This document shows, piece by piece, positions 1-8,362 of a stretch of DNA of 64,000 nt. Source of the stretch: Parendozoicomonas haliclonae (lineage in GTDB: Bacteria; Pseudomonadota; Gammaproteobacteria; Pseudomonadales; Endozoicomonadaceae); assembly GCF_900174585.1 (NCBI RefSeq), contig NZ_FWPT01000007.1:62001-126000 (forward strand). The letters are read 5' to 3'. Positions within the stretch are counted from its first letter, which is position 1. Each line of letters opens with the position of its first letter. Position numbers and translations under genes: made by a program. The notes under the pieces are model-generated. The model saw only the letters and a list, made by a program, of their open reading frames with translations, did no database searches and had not been told where the DNA came from.

Positions 1-1676
1 AATTGCGAGCGAGTACGCTTTTTATCTCGCCGGTTACGATGTCCGGTAATGGCAAAGCGGTGGGATTCATCCCGTACCTGCTGAACCAGATGCAGACCGG
101 GCGTGCCACCATCCAACGCATATTCACGACCGGTATGACCATTGATCAACACTTCCAGCCCCGGCTTACGGGTTTCGCCCTTGGCCACGCCATAAACCGT
201 CACATGCTCCAGCTGCAGGCCGCGCATAATCTCCATCGCCTTACTGAGCTGTCCCTTGCCACCATCAATAAGTAGTAGATCAGGCAACACCCCGCCCTCA
301 TCCAGCACCCGACAGTAACGACGCTCTACCGCCTGGGCCATGGCCGCATAATCATCCCCCGGGATGATGCCTTTTATATTGAAGCGGCGATAATCGCTTT
401 TACGGGCACCCTGCTGATCAAAAACCACACAGGATGCAACTGTGCCCTCACCCATGGTATGGCTGATATCGAAGCACTCAATGCGCTCAGGCATACTCTC
501 CAGCTCCAGCGACTGCTGAAGGGACAGAAAACGCTCATAGATGTTACGGCGATCGGCCAGATGGGTATTGAGGGTATGGCGGGCATTACGCTCCGCCAGG
601 GCCAGCCAATCCTTACGCTCACCGCGCACGTTATGACGCAGCTTAACGGTGCGACCGACTACGGTACGAATGGCCTCTGCAAGTGCCTCATGGCCGGGAA
701 TCGCCACCGGCAGAATAATATCCCGGGGGAAATCCCGAGTATCCGCCAGACTGATATAAAACTGGCCAAGAAAGCTTTCCAGATTTTCAGCCAGATCACC
801 CTCGGTAAACTCCGGAAAGAAGTGCCGGGTTCCGAGAATACGGCCCTGCCGGACAAACATAACCTGTACACAGTTACCGCCGGGCTCACTGACGACACCA
901 AACACATCGGCATCGCCAGATTCCACATCAATCACCTGCTTCTCCTGCACCTTACGCAGGTAATGGATGCTGTCGCGATAACCCGCTGCCACTTCAAACT
1001 CCAGATTCTCCGCTGCCGACTCCATACGCTTGATCAGGTCATATAGCAGCTGCTGGCTGCGCCCCTCGAGGAAATCCACCGAGTCCTTCACATCCTGCCG
1101 GTATTCATCATCACCCACGAGATCCACACACGGCGCCTTGCAGCGGTTAATCTGATACTGCAGGCATGGCCGGGTCCGGTTACGGAAGTAGGAATCCTCA
1201 CATTGGCGGACCCGAAATACTTTCTGGAGCAGGATCAGACTCTCACGGGCTGAACCGGCACTAGGATAAGGCCCAAAGTAACGACCTTTTTTACGTTTCG
1301 TGCCCCGATGCAGAGAGAGCCGGGGCCACTCATCTTCAGAAAGAAAGATAAAGGGATAGGATTTATCATCGCGCAGCAGAATATTGTAAGGCGGACGGTT
1401 GGCCTTGATCAGGTTCTGCTCAAGGATCAGTGCCTCACTCTCACTGTTGGTGACAATGGTTTCAATATTATGGATACGTGCAACCAGTGCTTCTGTTTTT
1501 ACGCTGCGACCCTGCGCGCGAAAATAACTGGCCAGACGGTTTTTCAAGGACTTGGCTTTGCCAACATAAAGAATCTTGCCGTCTTTACCCAGCATCCGGT
1601 AAACGCCCGGCTCCTGAGAGGCCGTCTGGAGGAACGCCTTATGATCAAAGGCACTGTCGGATTCGGAAGCAGGCAT
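1..1676 (-). CDS. uvrC: UvrABC system protein C (3' end cut by the window edge)
   Basis: UvrC makes the two incisions around a DNA lesion in nucleotide excision repair, acting in the cytoplasm with UvrA and UvrB. The frame read from an ATG at 1676 begins MPASESDSAF and runs 558 codons without a stop to the left edge, so roughly the last 50 residues of a ~610-residue protein are missing. An N-terminal GIY-YIG nuclease (PGVYRML, then YVGKAKSLKNR), a cysteine cluster in the middle (CLQYQINRCKAPC), a UVR motif and the C-terminal RNase H-like part (ECFDISH, LLIDGGKGQL) are visible in order. It lies 112 bases downstream of gacA on the same strand, the gacA-uvrC order common in gammaproteobacteria, so the two may be co-transcribed. 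Identification is secure. Confidence 0.95.
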   Translation of the reverse strand, partial: MPASESDSAFDHKAFLQTASQEPGVYRMLGKDGKILYVGKAKSLKNRLASYFRAQGRSVKTEALVARIHNIETIVTNSESEALILEQNLIKANRPPYNILLRDDKSYPFIFLSEDEWPRLSLHRGTKRKKGRYFGPYPSAGSARESLILLQKVFRVRQCEDSYFRNRTRPCLQYQINRCKAPCVDLVGDDEYRQDVKDSVDFLEGRSQQLLYDLIKRMESAAENLEFEVAAGYRDSIHYLRKVQEKQVIDVESGDADVFGVVSEPGGNCVQVMFVRQGRILGTRHFFPEFTEGDLAENLESFLGQFYISLADTRDFPRDIILPVAIPGHEALAEAIRTVVGRTVKLRHNVRGERKDWLALAERNARHTLNTHLADRRNIYERFLSLQQSLELESMPERIECFDISHTMGEGTVASCVVFDQQGARKSDYRRFNIKGIIPGDDYAAMAQAVERRYCRVLDEGGVLPDLLLIDGGKGQLSKAMEIMRGLQLEHVTVYGVAKGETRKPGLEVLINGHTGREYALDGGTPGLHLVQQVRDESHRFAITGHRNRRDKKRTRSQ

Positions 1677-1788
1677 AACAAATAACCGCTGGGCTGGCAC
1701 TGACAAGCGATATCAATACGACATCATAATGCCCCAAGGTTAACCCGCACGCTTATCAGGCGAAAGACCTTCGCCAGGAAATGCTCGA

Positions 1789-2469
1789 TCAGGAATCAGC
1801 AGAAGCCAACGACGGCTCAACCGGTTGAGCCACATCTACCAGCCCATGCTGTATGGCGAGCCTGGCCAGCGCCACATCGCTTTTCACACCCAGCTTTTCA
1901 AAAATGCGGTAGCGATAGCTGTTCACGGTTTTGCCTTCAATGCCCATGGACGAGGCAATATCCGCCGTTTTATAACAATCGATCACCATATTGGCGACCT
2001 GAAATTCCTGAGGAGAAAGCTTATCGAAAGGATTGTCACTCACTGGATCAACAGATCCAACCGCCATTTCCTGAGCCACATCGGCACAGATAAAGCGACG
2101 TCCACGGGCGACTGATTCAAGACAGCGGGTCATTTCCGCAGGATCACCACCTTTGGTCAAATACCCCCAGGCGCCGGCTTCGAGAATCTTCTTGGCATGG
2201 ACAAGATCATCCATGGCCGACAGGGCAACAATTTTGACTTCGGGACGACTGGCATGCATACGACGGGTGGCTTCCAACCCGCCCATACCGGGCATGCGGA
2301 TATCCATTAACACGACATCGACAGGGTGATTGCGACAGAACTCGAGGGCCTCTTCGCCAGAGCAGACTTCACCAGCGACTTCGATATTGGCTACCTCTTT
2401 CAGCATCAAGGTGATGCCGTAGCGAACCAGATCATGGTCGTCTGCGACCAGCACACGAATAGGAACCAC
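1789..2469 (-). CDS. gacA: GacA/UvrY-type response regulator
   Basis: This is the DNA-binding response regulator of the GacS/GacA (BarA/UvrY) two-component system, which in relatives switches on CsrA/RsmA-titrating small RNAs. The protein has 226 residues, slightly longer than the usual 210-220 because of an extra C-terminal tail. A receiver domain occupies about residues 4-120, with acidic residues D10-D11, phospho-acceptor D56 in VVLMDIRMPG, and the conserved lysine in YLTKG. A LuxR-type helix-turn-helix follows at about 150-210 (LSPQEFQVANMV, then GKTVNSYRYRIFEKLGV). The start is GTG at 2469 with a GGGG stretch just upstream; no ATG fits the family N-terminus. uvrC follows in the same direction. 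No sensor kinase is in the window. Confidence 0.93.
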   Translation of the reverse strand: MVPIRVLVADDHDLVRYGITLMLKEVANIEVAGEVCSGEEALEFCRNHPVDVVLMDIRMPGMGGLEATRRMHASRPEVKIVALSAMDDLVHAKKILEAGAWGYLTKGGDPAEMTRCLESVARGRRFICADVAQEMAVGSVDPVSDNPFDKLSPQEFQVANMVIDCYKTADIASSMGIEGKTVNSYRYRIFEKLGVKSDVALARLAIQHGLVDVAQPVEPSLASADS

Positions 2470-2729
2470 TGGCTACCCCGTTTATTCTTTTTAACTGCGA
2501 AGGCGTCCTGCCTGTTTTTTCTTTAGGAATGCCCTGTCAATACGAGAGAAAGTTTGACAGTGATCACAGGATAACATGTCCCTGTTGAAAAAGTACCCAC
2601 TTTCCGCCAGACAAGCCGGAATAGACAGAAATATTTCCTTTACAGTCCACTCTTTGCCAGCTTAAAAATTCGAGTTTTATTAAACAGGTTGATCGTGTCG
2701 TTTTCCGAAAAGCGATTTAACAAGGGCAG
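2470..2729. other. gacA upstream region
   Basis: This is the leader and promoter side of gacA, lying between gacA and the terminator of the FKBP gene. It is AT-rich near 2630-2690. I see no open frame with a ribosome-binding site and no clear palindromic operator; a promoter must be here but I could not pick one out confidently. Confidence 0.5.
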
Positions 2730-2761
2730 AAAAAAAAGGGGAAAGACATTCATCTTTCCCC
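2730..2761 (-). terminator. Rho-independent terminator of fklB
   Basis: A perfect 9-bp stem (GGGGAAAGA / TCTTTCCCC) with a 6-base loop is followed, on the minus strand, by eight T residues. It starts about 30 bases after the fklB stop codon. Confidence 0.9.
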
Positions 2762-2790
2762 TTTCCGTTTCTCAGTGAAACAGCTGGCTA

Positions 2791-3405
2791 TCAGGCAACG
2801 ATATCCAGAACTTCGACTTCAAATACCAGCACGGAGTATGGAGGGATGGAACCCGCACCACGCTCACCGTAAGCCAGGTTGTGAGGAATGGTCAGCTTGA
2901 ACTTGTCGCCAACATTCATCAGCTGCAGGGCTTCAACCCAACCGGCGATCACGCCAGTCACCGGGAAGGTGGCCGGGTCGTTACGCTGCACGGAGCTGTC
3001 AAATACAGAGCCGTCAATCAGGGTGCCGTGGTAGTGAACCTTAACGGTGTTGTCTTTGCCAACACGTTCGCCTTCACCCTTGGCCAGTACTTCGTACTGC
3101 AGACCGGAATCCGTCACGGTCACGCCTTCACGGGCTGCGTTTTCGTCCAGGAACGCCTGGCCGGCAGCAATAATTTCTGCGGATTGTGCTTCCTGCGCTT
3201 CCTGCATCTTCTGGGTAATCACCTGGAAGGCCGCATTGATATCTTCAACAGATACCGCAAATTCCTCACCCTGCAGGGAGTCAGCCAGACCTTGCTGAAC
3301 GGCAGCAATATCCAGACCTTCAAAGGCCTGACGTGCCAGTTGATCACCCATCTGGCGGCCGATGCCGTAGCTGGCTTTCTGCTCTACAGTTTCGTAGTTA
3401 GACAT
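2791..3405 (-). CDS. fklB: FKBP-type peptidyl-prolyl cis-trans isomerase (FklB/Mip-like)
   Basis: A 204-residue proline isomerase of the FklB (FKBP22) type, which speeds folding around proline bonds. Residues 1-100 form the helical, glutamine/alanine-rich dimerisation region of the family (ETVEQKASYGIGRQMGDQL). The catalytic FKBP domain spans about 105-203, with VKVHYHGTLIDGSVFDSS, the GVIAGWVEAL strand-helix and the IPPYSVLVFEVEVLDI terminus. There is no signal peptide, so it should be cytoplasmic as FklB is, rather than periplasmic as FkpA and Mip are. The gene is monocistronic, with its own terminator, and divergent from the secreted-protein gene at 3565. Confidence 0.93.
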   Translation of the reverse strand: MSNYETVEQKASYGIGRQMGDQLARQAFEGLDIAAVQQGLADSLQGEEFAVSVEDINAAFQVITQKMQEAQEAQSAEIIAAGQAFLDENAAREGVTVTDSGLQYEVLAKGEGERVGKDNTVKVHYHGTLIDGSVFDSSVQRNDPATFPVTGVIAGWVEALQLMNVGDKFKLTIPHNLAYGERGAGSIPPYSVLVFEVEVLDIVA

Positions 3406-3564
3406 CTATCACATTTCTTTTTTGGAGAATCCAGCGCGCAGTCTGCGTGAATTACACAACAAAAACAACTGACACCCCGGCTTACACACAACCCACAGAA
3501 CGCTACCAGACTCCAGAAGAAAACCTTCTAGATTGAATAGACCTCTCTCTATGCCCGAGCCATC

Positions 3565-4509
3565 ATGTCCCAGACTTACCACCACAAAGGATTCCGGGCA
3601 GCCATTCTCTGCCTGCTGTTCACAGTCGTAACCAATGGCTACACGGCCGATACCCATTGGCTCAGCGAGCCTCAAACCAAACTGCTCAATACTGCCCTGA
3701 AAACCGATTACACCGTCTCTCTAATGTCTGGTGAGGTCGATGGTGTGAAGCGCAATATCGTTCTTCTGGGTGAAATCCATATTAAAGGCGGGCTGGCCGA
3801 TGCTGTAGGCCGTAGACTTTTGGAACTGTTTCCCTTGCGCGGCCTTGAATCTGTCCCCTCTGAAAGCCCTGCCGCAAAATTCCTGATGACACCAGCCAAA
3901 ATAACCCTGAACAGCTCGGCAGCGATATTTGGCACCCTTCTGTGTAGAAATTATGATTCCACCATTGTCACCGCAGAGGACATCTGCTGTCTGGATAGTG
4001 ATGACAGCGAGGCAGAAGGTAATCATCACTGTCAAAACCCGGCCATCAATCTTTATCTGGAACAGGGCAGTAGTCAGCTGGCGCATATTCTGGGCATCAA
4101 TGCGGTTGCCGCAACCATAGCCACCCCCATCCTGGTCGCAGCCGCCAAATACAGTGGACTGGTTTCACCATCAACCTTAAGCCACCCGGTACCCTACTGG
4201 ACAATAAAGTACCTGAACCTTAGCCAGCTAAGCCTGCTGGCAGACACCCTGCTGGATTGGCTGAACTTCCCGAATGCCGCAGAACATCTACGTACCTTTG
4301 CCGCCCCGGTGTTTCCGCTGCCGTATTACATCACCAGCTACCGCAACCGGATCATGGTGGACAATATCATTCAGGGGTTCAGGGACTACCCGGAGCAAGA
4401 CACCATGCTGGTGATCGCGGGCATGGCACATCCGCCGGGCATGGCGCGACTGCTGGAGAAGAACTATGGCTTTGAGCAGGAAACGCTAAACAGCGAAGAG
4501 CCAGAATAA
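3565..4509 (+). CDS. Secreted TraB/GumN (Tiki/EreA superfamily)-like protein
   Basis: A 314-residue protein with a Sec signal peptide at about residues 1-28 (basic RAAILCLL core ending NGYTA). After the signal, a strand followed by LLGEIH and a late segment with RNRIMVDNII and VIAGMAHPPGMARLLEKNYG match the pattern of the TraB/PrgY/GumN group within the EreA-ChaN-Tiki superfamily: a GxxH near the start, an RNxxM helix, and a G(M/A)xH near the end. These histidines and acidic residues probably form a metal or hydrolytic site. The middle (residues 110-260) is not conserved by eye and carries three cysteine-containing stretches (LLCRNYD, ICCLDSD, HHCQN), suggesting disulfides in the periplasm or outside. 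It is a single gene with a strong terminator after it. The family call is by motif only. Confidence 0.6.
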   Translation: MSQTYHHKGFRAAILCLLFTVVTNGYTADTHWLSEPQTKLLNTALKTDYTVSLMSGEVDGVKRNIVLLGEIHIKGGLADAVGRRLLELFPLRGLESVPSESPAAKFLMTPAKITLNSSAAIFGTLLCRNYDSTIVTAEDICCLDSDDSEAEGNHHCQNPAINLYLEQGSSQLAHILGINAVAATIATPILVAAAKYSGLVSPSTLSHPVPYWTIKYLNLSQLSLLADTLLDWLNFPNAAEHLRTFAAPVFPLPYYITSYRNRIMVDNIIQGFRDYPEQDTMLVIAGMAHPPGMARLLEKNYGFEQETLNSEEPE

Positions 4510-4512
4510 AAA

Positions 4513-4540
4513 GGCCCGCGCTGATTGCTCAGCGCGGGCC
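4513..4540. terminator. Bidirectional terminator between the TraB-like gene and etfA
   Basis: A 12-bp perfect GC-rich stem (GGCCCGCGCTGA / TCAGCGCGGGCC) with a 4-base TTGC loop is flanked by A5 on the left and TTT on the right. It lies between two convergent genes, so it can serve both. Confidence 0.9.
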
Positions 4541-4568
4541 TTTCACAGGGCCGTATCAGCGGTTGAAC

Positions 4569-5498
4569 TTAAACCTTACCGGTCAGCTCAGGTACCGCTT
4601 CAAACAGATCAGCGACCAGGCCGTAATCGGCAACCTGGAAGATCGGAGCCTCTTCATCCTTGTTGATGGCAACAATAATCTTGGACTCTTTCATACCCGC
4701 CAGATGCTGGATGGCACCGGAGATACCGACAGCCACATACAGCTCAGGAGCAACGATCTTACCGGTCTGACCAACCTGCATATCGTTTGGTACAAAGCCT
4801 GCATCAACAGCGGCACGGGAAGCACCCACCGCAGCACCCAGCTTGTCAGCCAGGCTGTAAAGGATTTCAAAGTTCTCGCCGTTACCCATACCGCGACCAC
4901 CGGACACTACGATACCCGCAGCAGCCAGCTCAGGACGGTCGGACTTGGCCAGCTCTTCACCAACGAAGGCAGAGGTGCCAGCGTCGTGAGCAGCACCAAC
5001 CTGCTCAACAGAGGCGGAACCACCGGTTTCGGCAGCCTTGTCGAAGGCGGTACCACGAACGGTGATCACCTTAACCGGTGCGGAGGACTGTACAGTCGCA
5101 ATCGCGTTACCGGCATAGATAGGACGCTTGAAGGTATCAGCGCTCTCAACAGCAATAATGTCGGAGATCTGATCCACATCCAGCAGCGCAGCCACACGTG
5201 GCAGCACGTTCTTACCAGTGGTGGAAGCAGCAGCCAGAATATGGCTGTAGCCCTTGCCCAGCTCAGTGATCAGCAGGCTGAGGTTTTCGGCCAGCTGATG
5301 ACCGTAAGCGGCATTATCAGCCACCAGAACCTTGCTCACACCATCAACCTGAGCGGCCTGCTCAGCTACGGCACCACAGCCTTCGCCGGCAACCAGCACA
5401 TCAACATCACCACCAATGGCCTTGGCGGCAGAGACAACAGCCAGCGTCGCGGCATTCAGGCTGGCATTGTCGTGTTCAGCTAAAACCAGAATGCTCAT
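4569..5498 (-). CDS. etfA: Electron transfer flavoprotein alpha subunit
   Basis: The alpha subunit of the soluble ETF heterodimer, 309 residues as expected. It holds FAD and passes electrons from acyl-CoA and related dehydrogenases to ETF-ubiquinone oxidoreductase. The C-terminal FAD-binding signature is complete: VVSGGRGMG at about 207-215, then [29 protein letters not shown] and [15 protein letters not shown]. The start ATG overlaps the etfB stop by one base (TGATG), so the two are translationally coupled. The electron acceptor is encoded divergently at 6634. Confidence 0.97.
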   Translation of the reverse strand: MSILVLAEHDNASLNAATLAVVSAAKAIGGDVDVLVAGEGCGAVAEQAAQVDGVSKVLVADNAAYGHQLAENLSLLITELGKGYSHILAAASTTGKNVLPRVAALLDVDQISDIIAVESADTFKRPIYAGNAIATVQSSAPVKVITVRGTAFDKAAETGGSASVEQVGAAHDAGTSAFVGEELAKSDRPELAAAGIVVSGGRGMGNGENFEILYSLADKLGAAVGASRAAVDAGFVPNDMQVGQTGKIVAPELYVAVGISGAIQHLAGMKESKIIVAINKDEEAPIFQVADYGLVADLFEAVPELTGKV

Positions 5499-6247
5499 CA
5501 GATCACCTTTGCCTCGTTCTTGAGTTTCTCAACCAGCTCATCCACGCTGCCGACCTTGATACCGGCAGAACGCTCAGCTGGCGCTTCCACTTTCAGCAGA
5601 GTCACGGAAGAAGCGACTTCAACACCCAGATCCGCAGGGGTCTTCACGTCCAGCGGCTTGCGCTTGGCCTTCATGATGTTAGGCAGGGAGGCGTAACGTG
5701 GCTCATTCAGACGCAGGTCGGTAGTGACTACGGCTGGCAGATTCAGGGCAACGGTCTGCAGACCGCCGTCGATTTCACGGGTGACACTCACTTTGCCGTC
5801 AGCCACTTTCACTTCGGAAGCGAAAGTACCCTGAGGCAGGCCGGTCAGAGCGGCAAACATCTGGCCGGTCTGGTTGTTGTCGCTGTCGATAGCCTGCTTA
5901 CCGAGAATAACCAGATCAGGCTTCTCTTCGTCGTAAACAGCCTTGAGCAGCTTGGCCACGGCCAGAGAGTCGAGCTTATCTTCAGTTTCTACCTGAATGC
6001 CACGATCGGCACCCAGAGCAAGAGCGGTACGGATCTGTTCCTGGCAGGCTTTAGGGCCCATGGAAACCACAACGATTTCACTGGCAACACCCTGCTCTTT
6101 CAGGCGAACCGCTTCTTCAACAGCGATTTCACAGAACGGGTTGATAGCCATTTTTACGTTGGTCAGATCGACATCAGTGTTGTCAGACTTGACGCGTACC
6201 TTGACGTTGTAGTCGATAACGCGTTTGACAGCTACAAGAACCTTCAT
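5498..6247 (-). CDS. etfB: Electron transfer flavoprotein beta subunit
   Basis: The beta subunit of ETF, 249 residues, normal length. It begins [20 protein letters not shown], the classical N-terminus, and carries the AMP-binding core ([45 protein letters not shown]) and the C-terminal arm that wraps around EtfA ([12 protein letters not shown]). It is the first gene of the etfBA operon, reading away from the ETF-QO gene. A CAAAC-N4-GTTTG palindrome lies about 140 bases upstream, which suggests regulation by a PsrA/FadR-type fatty-acid sensor. Confidence 0.97.
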   Translation of the reverse strand: MKVLVAVKRVIDYNVKVRVKSDNTDVDLTNVKMAINPFCEIAVEEAVRLKEQGVASEIVVVSMGPKACQEQIRTALALGADRGIQVETEDKLDSLAVAKLLKAVYDEEKPDLVILGKQAIDSDNNQTGQMFAALTGLPQGTFASEVKVADGKVSVTREIDGGLQTVALNLPAVVTTDLRLNEPRYASLPNIMKAKRKPLDVKTPADLGVEVASSVTLLKVEAPAERSAGIKVGSVDELVEKLKNEAKVI

Positions 6248-6388
6248 ACGTTTGCAGCCTTCCTTTTGTTGGAGTGTTGGGCTGTAGCGGTTTGTGAGAA
6301 CAACCTTCCGAAACCTCGCAGATAACGGAAAAACAGGCGGCTCTCACCCCCATGCGCCACCGAGTTTATCAGCAGCGCAATACGTATT

Positions 6389-6402
6389 CAAACGCGCGTT
6401 TG
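6389..6402. promoter_or_regulatory. PsrA-like operator facing etfBA
   Basis: CAAACGCGCGTTTG is a perfect palindrome matching the Pseudomonas PsrA consensus form (G/C)AAAC-N2-4-GTTT(G/C), known upstream of fatty-acid oxidation and etf genes. It lies 140 bases upstream of etfB. The assignment is by motif only. Confidence 0.55.
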
Positions 6403-6477
6403 GACTATTTCCAAGGGGCATACCGGCCATAAATGGCACTTATATAGCAGCATGAACATTTCTGTAGGTAGATGCCG

Positions 6478-6506
6478 TTGGCACTTTCATTCACCGTCAG
6501 TATAAT
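6478..6506 (+). promoter_or_regulatory. Sigma-70 promoter of the ETF-ubiquinone oxidoreductase gene
   Basis: A near-consensus -35 box TTGGCA (6478-6483), a 17-base spacer and a perfect -10 box TATAAT (6501-6506). Transcription should start near 6513, placing the second palindrome (6521-6534) just inside the transcript, where a bound repressor would block it. Confidence 0.75.
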
Positions 6507-6520
6507 GCTCACAAAAAATT

Positions 6521-6534
6521 AAAACGGGCGTTTG
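6521..6534. promoter_or_regulatory. PsrA-like operator facing ETF-QO
   Basis: AAAACGGGCGTTTG has the same AAAC-N4-GTTT core and half-site spacing as the palindrome at 6389-6402. It sits 15 bases downstream of the TATAAT box, a typical repressor position. Confidence 0.5.
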
Positions 6535-6633
6535 AAACAGCTCCCTTTTTATTTATAACGAATTACAAAGCCGTGTGTTGCAGACTCCCCCGCAGTACTG
6601 CAACCTGCCGAACCCCCAAGCAGGAGGTCTGTC

Positions 6634-8286
6634 ATGGAACGTGAAGCCATGGAATTTGATGTTGTCATCGTAGGTGGTGGTCCCTCCGGCCTGTCTGCCG
6701 CCTGCCGGCTGATGCAGCAGGCCCAGGAAAGCGGACAGGAGCTGAGCGTCTGTCTGGTTGAAAAAGGCTCCGAAGTGGGTGCCCATATTCTGTCTGGTGC
6801 TGTTTTTGAGCCTCGCGCCCTGAACGAACTGTTCCCGGACTGGAAAGAGAAAGGCGCACCACTGAACACGCCGGTGGAAGGGGATGAAATTTATTACCTG
6901 ACCGGCGCCGACAAGGGCAAGCAGATCCCTCACGCCCTCACCCACAAAACCATGCACAACGAAGGCAACTACATTATCAGCCTTGGTAACCTGTGCCGCT
7001 GGCTGGGTGAGCAGGCCGAACAGCTGGGCGTGGAAATCTTCCCCGGCTTTGCTGCTCAGTCCCCACTGATTGAAGATGGCGTGGTCAAAGGTGTGATCAC
7101 CGGTGATATGGGTGTCGGTGAGAACGGCGAAGAGAAAGACAGCTACATGCCAGGCATGGAGCTGCGCGCCAAGTACACCCTGTTTGCCGAAGGCTGCCGT
7201 GGCCACCTGGGTAAAGAGCTGATAAGCCAGTACCAGCTGGATGCCGGCAAGGATCCACAACACTACGGTATTGGCATTAAAGAGCTGTGGGACATCCCTG
7301 CCGAACAGCACAAGCAAGGCCTGGTTGTGCATACCGCGGGCTGGCCGCTGGCAGAAAGTGGCTCCATGGGTGGCAGCTTCCTATACCACATCGAAAACAA
7401 TCAGGTGGTTGTTGGTCTGATCACCGACCTGAACTACAGCAACCCGCACCTGAGTCCGTTTGATGAGTTCCAGCGCCTGAAGCACAACCCGGTAATCAGC
7501 CAGTTCCTGGAAGGCGGCAAGCGTGTTTCCTACGGTGCCCGTGCCATCGCCAAAGGTGGCCTGCAGTCTCTGCCGAAAATGACCATGCCCGGCGGCCTGC
7601 TGATCGGCTGCGATGCCGGCACCCTGAACTACGCCAAAATCAAAGGCTCCCACACGGCCATGAAGTCCGGCATGCTGGCGGCTGAAGCGGTATTTGAAGC
7701 GATTAAGGGTGGCGATGAAGGCGGCAACGAGCTGACCAGCTTTACCACTGCCTTTGAAGGCTCCTGGCTGTACGAAGAACTGCATCAGCAGCGCAACTTC
7801 GGCCCACTGGTTCACAAATATGGCCCACTGCTGGGCGGCGGTCTGTCCTGGCTGGATCTGAACATCTTTAACGGCAAGCTGCCGTTTACTCTGCGCGACA
7901 GCACGCCTGACCACGCTCAGATGAAACCGGCTTCCGCCTGCGCCAAGATTGATTATCCGAAACCAGACGGCAAACTCAGCTTCGACAAGCTGACCTCTGT
8001 ATTCCTCTCCAATACCAACCATGAGGAAGACCAGAAGTGCCATCTGCAGCTGAAAGATGCCGATCTGCCAATCCGTGACAACCTGCCCAAGTTCAACGAA
8101 CCCGCCCAGCGCTACTGCCCGGCCGGTGTTTATGAAGTGGTAGAAAACGACGATGGCAGCCCACGCTTCCAGATCAACAGCCAGAACTGTGTTCACTGCA
8201 AGACCTGCGATATCAAGGATCCTGCCCAGAACATTACCTGGGTAACACCAGAAGGCGGCGGCGGCCCGAACTACCCGAACATGTAA
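6634..8286 (+). CDS. Electron transfer flavoprotein-ubiquinone oxidoreductase
   Basis: The membrane-associated flavo-iron-sulfur protein that takes electrons from ETF and reduces ubiquinone. It has 550 residues, the usual bacterial length. An N-terminal FAD dinucleotide-binding motif GGGPSGLSAACRL is at residues 13-25. The ubiquinone/membrane patch region and second FAD motif (GGLLIGCDAGTLNYAKIKG) are near 320-340. The C-terminal [4Fe-4S] ferredoxin-like part holds YCPAGVYEV and NCVHCKTCDIKDP, ending GGGGPNYPNM as in the family. A strong AGGAGG lies seven bases before the ATG. It is divergent from etfBA and probably co-regulated with it through the two palindromes between them. A terminator hairpin follows. 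Confidence 0.97.
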   Translation: MEREAMEFDVVIVGGGPSGLSAACRLMQQAQESGQELSVCLVEKGSEVGAHILSGAVFEPRALNELFPDWKEKGAPLNTPVEGDEIYYLTGADKGKQIPHALTHKTMHNEGNYIISLGNLCRWLGEQAEQLGVEIFPGFAAQSPLIEDGVVKGVITGDMGVGENGEEKDSYMPGMELRAKYTLFAEGCRGHLGKELISQYQLDAGKDPQHYGIGIKELWDIPAEQHKQGLVVHTAGWPLAESGSMGGSFLYHIENNQVVVGLITDLNYSNPHLSPFDEFQRLKHNPVISQFLEGGKRVSYGARAIAKGGLQSLPKMTMPGGLLIGCDAGTLNYAKIKGSHTAMKSGMLAAEAVFEAIKGGDEGGNELTSFTTAFEGSWLYEELHQQRNFGPLVHKYGPLLGGGLSWLDLNIFNGKLPFTLRDSTPDHAQMKPASACAKIDYPKPDGKLSFDKLTSVFLSNTNHEEDQKCHLQLKDADLPIRDNLPKFNEPAQRYCPAGVYEVVENDDGSPRFQINSQNCVHCKTCDIKDPAQNITWVTPEGGGGPNYPNM

Positions 8287-8302
8287 GGGTATCCAAACAA
8301 AT

Positions 8303-8325
8303 AAAGGCGAGCATGACTCGCCTTT
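8303..8325. terminator. Terminator after the ETF-QO gene
   Basis: A 9-bp perfect stem AAAGGCGAG / CTCGCCTTT with a 5-base loop lies between convergent genes. The stem itself supplies short A and T runs on both sides, so it can act in both directions. Confidence 0.8.
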
Positions 8326-8362
8326 ACTTATTCCCCACTTAACAACCAAAAAACCAACAGTT

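Noticed and set aside
7381-8349. A 322-codon open frame on the minus strand across the ETF-QO gene
   Set aside because: It is antisense to a fully motif-supported enzyme and has no ribosome-binding site or recognisable domain.
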